From: Bacteroidales bacterium
GTDB taxonomy: Bacteria > Bacteroidota > Bacteroidia > Bacteroidales > JALTDM01
Direction: 5' to 3'
Assembly (NCBI GenBank): GCA_027074135.1
Contig: JALTDM010000104.1
Coordinates: 1 to 10,877 of the forward strand
DNA: 10,877 nucleotides
Shown here in pieces: positions 7,759 to 10,877 of this stretch. A model generated the notes under the pieces. The model saw only the letters and a program-made list of their open reading frames with translations. It was not told the origin of the DNA and did not search any database. Both the position numbers and the translations under genes were made by a program. Position 1 is the first letter of the stretch; every line of letters starts with the position of its first letter.

Positions 7759-7779
7759 AGGCAAAATTTTAATTCGCCT
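7759..7779 (-). promoter_or_regulatory. Hairpin directly before the purM start codon
   Basis: On the minus strand a 7-bp stem (AGGCGAA with TTTGCCT, one G-T wobble, loop of 7) ends 2 nt before the purM ATG. In a genome with no clear Shine-Dalgarno sites, such a structure could limit ribosome access. It is short and no ligand-binding or protein-binding consensus is seen. Confidence 0.25.
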
Positions 7780-7828
7780 TAAAGTTAATTGTATTTGTTG
7801 CCTTATAAATAAAAAAACAAATGAAAAT

Positions 7829-8917
7829 TTATAAAGTGGTAATCTTTTTCGTTATGACTTTCTTGTCGTTTATAACATAACGTACAATATATATTGCTTG
7901 ACTGGAATTTAGATAAATTTTGTTTTTTACTGTTTTGGTTTTAGGATGTGTATCTTCGTATATAATTTGTCGTCCTTCAAGTGAAAAAACATAGATTTTA
8001 ATATCTTTAATAACTTCTTCAGATTTTACTTCGTAATTTAACTTGTCTGTCCTAGAATTATAAAAGTTATTAATTTTTGGTTGTCTTGTATTTTGCAGCA
8101 TAGATAAGGTAACGTTACAAGTATCTTCCCATATAAGACATACATATTCAGGATGATCTATAAAAGGATTTCTGTTTCCTTGTATTTGATAGATAGCATT
8201 GTTTCTATCTATTTCTTTTTGGCTTACAGGGTCTTCATGATGCCATTTCAGGAGCAATTGTAATGCCCATGGTTCAAAACAAGGATATGTTGTACCGTCA
8301 AGCATTGCATCACCGTTTGAATTATTGGTTTCCCAACTTGCAACTTTGTCTTCATAACAAGTGACCATATAAAAATATGTTCTGGCAAGATCACCTTTGT
8401 ATTCGTCTGCCGGTTCAAAAACAGTTCCGTTATAATCACCGAAAGAGTTAGTTCCAATCTTACATCCGTTTGATGAAGTATATGTCGGATTTGACACTTC
8501 TCCATAAGCATAATTACCTCTTCTGTTGTTTACGTATCCATCAGACGGATAAATATGAAATAAATCTGTGTACATTGGGGATTCATCATTAAACCAGCTT
8601 TTAGGGAAAGAATGTTCTCGATTATAACAATCACATTCTTGAGAGTAAGTTCCACATTGATCATCTCCAAAATTATAAGTACAAGAAGAATATATATCCC
8701 AAACAGTACCATCTGGCCTTTTATCTGTTGTTTCAAAAGCAGTCCAGATATCACTATAACTGATTGCTGTGTGTGAACTTATTATATGAAAAAGTGCGGT
8801 TTTAAGTTCACTTCCGGTTAATCCTTGTGCATCATCATAATAGCCGGCAGGGGGTTGTGCTTGACTCTTTATTGAGAAAAATAGCACAAATAACAATAAA
8901 ATAATTTTTCTTACCAT
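7829..8917 (-). CDS. Secreted endonuclease I family nuclease with probable T9SS tail
   Basis: Probable exported DNase of the endonuclease I (EndA/Vvn) His-Me finger family. A signal peptide runs from 1 to about 20 (KSQA then QPPAGYY). The nuclease domain (about 22-262) shows the catalytic block NREHSFPKSWF (99-109), DLFHIYPSDGYVNNRRGN (118-135), FEPADEYKGDLART (167-180) and WHHEDPVSQKEIDRNN (225-240), with many cysteines (C79, C88, C95, C97, C152, C187, C213, C260, C267) that suit an extracellular disulfide-bonded protein. Residues about 300-362 look like a type A T9SS sorting domain: IKIYVFSLEGRQI, then a short beta-rich stretch ending IYIVRYVINDKKVITKKI. So secretion across the outer membrane is inferred. 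It starts 16 nt after the MORN lipoprotein gene ends and is probably the last gene of a three-gene exported set. It may scavenge nucleotides or degrade extracellular DNA. Confidence 0.92.
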   Translation of the reverse strand: MVRKIILLLFVLFFSIKSQAQPPAGYYDDAQGLTGSELKTALFHIISSHTAISYSDIWTAFETTDKRPDGTVWDIYSSCTYNFGDDQCGTYSQECDCYNREHSFPKSWFNDESPMYTDLFHIYPSDGYVNNRRGNYAYGEVSNPTYTSSNGCKIGTNSFGDYNGTVFEPADEYKGDLARTYFYMVTCYEDKVASWETNNSNGDAMLDGTTYPCFEPWALQLLLKWHHEDPVSQKEIDRNNAIYQIQGNRNPFIDHPEYVCLIWEDTCNVTLSMLQNTRQPKINNFYNSRTDKLNYEVKSEEVIKDIKIYVFSLEGRQIIYEDTHPKTKTVKNKIYLNSSQAIYIVRYVINDKKVITKKITTL

Positions 8918-8933
8918 GATTTAAAATGAAAAA

Positions 8934-9941
8934 TTAAAAAGTAGGATTTTGTTGCTTGATACATCTTTTTGCCGTATCTTTCAATATCTTTTTTACTAGT
9001 TCATTATCTCTGAAAACTAATGTGGAAATAATATTTCCTATTGTGTCGTATTTATAAGATTTGCCATTAAGTAATCCGTCTTTATATGTGAAAATGCTTT
9101 TTAAAATACCGTTTTCGTAATATGTTTTATATTTACCGTTAATTTTACCATTAGCATAATTAGTTTCTTCTTTCTTTTTGCCGTTATCGTACCAAACAGT
9201 CCATTTCCCATTAAGTTCTCCGTGATTATAATTTGCTTGAAGTTTTTTATTTCCGTTTTCATACCAAATTATCCATTGACCATGTTTTATGCCGTTTATG
9301 TAGTTAGTTTCTTCCATTTTTTTACCATTGTCATACCATACTAACCATGTTCCCGTTTTTTTCCCTTTATTGTATTCACCTTGTTCTTTTATTTTTCCAT
9401 TATCATACCAAACAGTCCATTTTCCATGTGGTAAATCTGCAATAAAATGGGTTACTAATTTTGGTCTTCCGTTTCTGTAAAATTCTTTATGAAGTCCTTC
9501 ACGTTTACCGTTCTTGTATTCGGTTATTTCTTTTAATTTTTTATCAATATACCATTTTTTTTCTTTTCCTTCTTTTAAATTGTTTTTATATAGAGTTTCA
9601 CAATATTTGTTCCCATTATCATAATAAAGAATTGAGTATCCGTTTTTTAATCCATTGTGATAGGTCTCTTTAACTATAATTTTACCTTTATTATTCCATG
9701 ATATGAAATCACCTTCCAGTTTACCATTTTTTATGTTTACTTCTTTTTTTAAACCATTATTTTCTTCTATACATTTACCTGTATAAGGTTTACCTTCATC
9801 ATTTGTGATGTATATACCGTTTTTGATAATAAGATCTGAACATTTAATTTCTTTATGGTTATTACAAGAAAGTAATAATACCATAGGAAGAATAAGAGTT
9901 ACTATTTTGATGAAATTTGAAAATGATAATTTTTGCCTCAT
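8934..9941 (-). CDS. MORN-repeat lipoprotein
   Basis: Probable membrane-anchored repeat protein of unknown role. An N-terminal hydrophobic segment (about 11-25) ends in the lipobox LLSC with C26 as lipidated residue. From about residue 50 to 312 the protein consists of 10 to 11 MORN-like (MORN_2) units of 24 residues, with core pattern G-x-W-x-x-W-Y-x-N-G-x-K-x-x-x-x-x-Y-x-N-G-x-x-x. The best conserved units are centred at 173-269, with WTVWYDNGKIKEQGEY, WLVWYDNGKKMEETNY, WIIWYENGNKKLQANY and WTVWYDNGKKKEETNY. The C-terminal 20 residues are basic and not repeated. Database labels for this family often say YwqK-type antitoxin; nothing here supports a toxin-antitoxin role. It lies 13 nt after the upstream lipoprotein gene and 16 nt before the nuclease gene, so co-transcription is likely. 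Such repeat arrays usually form beta-hairpin surfaces for binding. Confidence 0.88.
   Translation of the reverse strand: MRQKLSFSNFIKIVTLILPMVLLLSCNNHKEIKCSDLIIKNGIYITNDEGKPYTGKCIEENNGLKKEVNIKNGKLEGDFISWNNKGKIIVKETYHNGLKNGYSILYYDNGNKYCETLYKNNLKEGKEKKWYIDKKLKEITEYKNGKREGLHKEFYRNGRPKLVTHFIADLPHGKWTVWYDNGKIKEQGEYNKGKKTGTWLVWYDNGKKMEETNYINGIKHGQWIIWYENGNKKLQANYNHGELNGKWTVWYDNGKKKEETNYANGKINGKYKTYYENGILKSIFTYKDGLLNGKSYKYDTIGNIISTLVFRDNELVKKILKDTAKRCIKQQNPTF
9006..9725 (-). repeat. Ten in-frame 72-nt tandem repeats in the MORN gene
   Basis: The MORN units repeat exactly every 24 codons: the key glycine or its counterpart falls at residues 73, 97, 121, 145, 169, 193, 217, 241, 265 and 289. At DNA level the units have drifted, mostly at synonymous positions, but the fifth and eighth still share a 17-nt string (TACCAAACAGTCCATTT) spaced exactly 216 nt apart (3 x 72). 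An extra, 23-residue unit precedes the array at 50-72. Confidence 0.85.
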
Positions 9942-9954
9942 AATCCCTAAATTT

Positions 9955-10803
9955 CTATATATTTAATGATACACTATTATTCCCTACCGTTACATTTACC
10001 GAATTGTCACATTCACCATTGCCAAAATTTATTATTTGAGGAGGTGAGTTTCCCGGTGAAATTTTCAACTTCCCATCTACGATTTCCCCATTATTGCAAC
10101 TCCCTGAATAATATAATGAATCTAGAATTTCTGTATAATATGTTTTCCCTTCGATGTCTATTCCAGAAGAAGAGCCTGTTATAGCCCATTTTTCATTTTG
10201 TAGGTTTTGTAAATTATTAAACCCTGTTTCCCACAGCAGTGCGTGTGATGAATTCCAGTAAATTTCTTCATCATTGTTAAAAATAAGTTTAGCTTCGATA
10301 GCATCAACTATATAAACTGGTTTTGAATTTATAAATCTATCAAATGAAATTGTTAGCTTACCTGTTCTTTCTATGAAATCCTTATCCGCCGGAGATTTAT
10401 AATAATAATCATCAAATTCTGCTGTTATTGTTGTATTGTGTTGAATGTTATTTAATTTCCAAGGTCCTGTTAATGTGAGAATTATTTTACCTCTACGAAC
10501 AACTCCATCATAACATTGGACACCATCACCGAAATCTATTGTTATTGTTTTGGGGTAAGTAACCGAGTCATTTGGATCCACAGTTATTGTAATAGAATCA
10601 CTTTTTGTACTATCTAATGTATTTACATAATAATTAATAAGAGAAAATGTTTTTGAAATATCTTCCAGCACTTTATAATGACTTTTGATTGTTATTAGAT
10701 TTATGTTGTTGTTCTCTTCCGGTTTAACATCATTTGTATAATCACAAGAAAATAATAAAACACTTAAAGAAAAGATAAGCAATATTTTGAGTATATATCT
10801 CAT
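9955..10803 (-). CDS. Lipoprotein of unrecognised function with repeated FG-x-G-x-C motif
   Basis: I cannot assign a function. The 282-residue protein starts with a basic, hydrophobic signal (1-19) and a lipobox LLFSC, so C20 is probably lipidated and the protein anchored to the inner or outer membrane. The rest looks beta-rich. Notable segments are TITIDFGDGVQCYDG followed by RRGKI (87-106), a middle segment of aromatic and charged strands (125-195), SGSCNNGEIVDGKLKI (233-248) and INFGNGECDNSVNVTV (258-273). Proteins with an IDFG-x-G-x-C-x-DG-RRGKI-type segment occur as uncharacterised lipoproteins in Bacteroidota, as I recall. Besides C20 the cysteines are C97, C236 and C265. It is the first gene of the exported trio. 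A weak promoter-like TTTATTTG (one mismatch to TAnnTTTG) lies upstream at 10862-10869, but its -33 region would lie at the edge of the window. Confidence 0.82.
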   Translation of the reverse strand: MRYILKILLIFSLSVLLFSCDYTNDVKPEENNNINLITIKSHYKVLEDISKTFSLINYYVNTLDSTKSDSITITVDPNDSVTYPKTITIDFGDGVQCYDGVVRRGKIILTLTGPWKLNNIQHNTTITAEFDDYYYKSPADKDFIERTGKLTISFDRFINSKPVYIVDAIEAKLIFNNDEEIYWNSSHALLWETGFNNLQNLQNEKWAITGSSSGIDIEGKTYYTEILDSLYYSGSCNNGEIVDGKLKISPGNSPPQIINFGNGECDNSVNVTVGNNSVSLNI

Positions 10804-10877
10804 TTTTTTTAAAACTTGCTTTATATAGACAATTATTCGTTCATTTTAGTTGCTAAAGTTACAAATAAATTAAATAC

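Noticed and set aside
9006..9725. CRISPR-like or non-coding tandem repeats
   Set aside because: The 72-nt period is in frame, encodes MORN units, and has no spacers or identical repeats.
8934..9941. Antitoxin of a toxin-antitoxin pair (YwqK-like label for MORN proteins)
   Set aside because: There is no small toxin gene beside it, the protein carries a lipobox, and the neighbours are exported proteins. The label rests only on shared MORN-type repeats.

Overview
The window reads as a low-GC chromosomal segment from a member of the Bacteroidota, probably an uncultured or little-studied one. The evidence: a 5S rRNA of the expected type; two lipoproteins with Bacteroidota-style signal peptides; a secreted nuclease with a C-terminal tail resembling a type IX secretion (T9SS) sorting domain; promoter-like TAnnTTTG elements and no clear Shine-Dalgarno sites; and a purM-prfA-pyrF cluster, an order I recall from Bacteroides-type genomes. 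No mobile element, CRISPR array or tRNA was seen. All nine protein genes are on the minus strand. Only the 5S rRNA is on the plus strand, and it converges on the last gene of the first operon.

Region 1 (1-160) is the 3' end of an rRNA operon: the 5S gene and a strong intrinsic terminator. Region 2 (209-4490) is a compact three-gene operon read right to left: an unrecognised six-helix membrane protein, then the FeS/FAD subunit and the molybdenum-cofactor subunit of a two-subunit xanthine dehydrogenase. Every active-site residue that can be placed against the bovine enzyme is of the xanthine type, not the aldehyde oxidase type. The 129-nt region upstream holds a promoter candidate and two perfect palindromes that could be operators. 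No maturation factor (XdhC type) or molybdenum cofactor synthesis gene lies in the window.

Region 3 (4620-7756) is housekeeping: purM (AIR synthase), prfA (release factor 1) and pyrF (OMP decarboxylase). prfA and pyrF overlap by 4 nt. An internal promoter candidate sits before prfA and hairpins sit at both ends of purM.

Region 4 (7829-10803) is a tightly spaced set of three exported proteins, read right to left: a lipoprotein of unrecognised function with beta-rich sequence, a lipoprotein made almost entirely of 24-residue MORN-like repeats, and an endonuclease I family nuclease. Together the window covers DNA degradation outside the cell, purine oxidation, and de novo purine and pyrimidine synthesis, but a functional link between these blocks is inference only. 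I see no clearly new system. The best leads are the membrane protein that opens the xanthine dehydrogenase operon and the exported trio.
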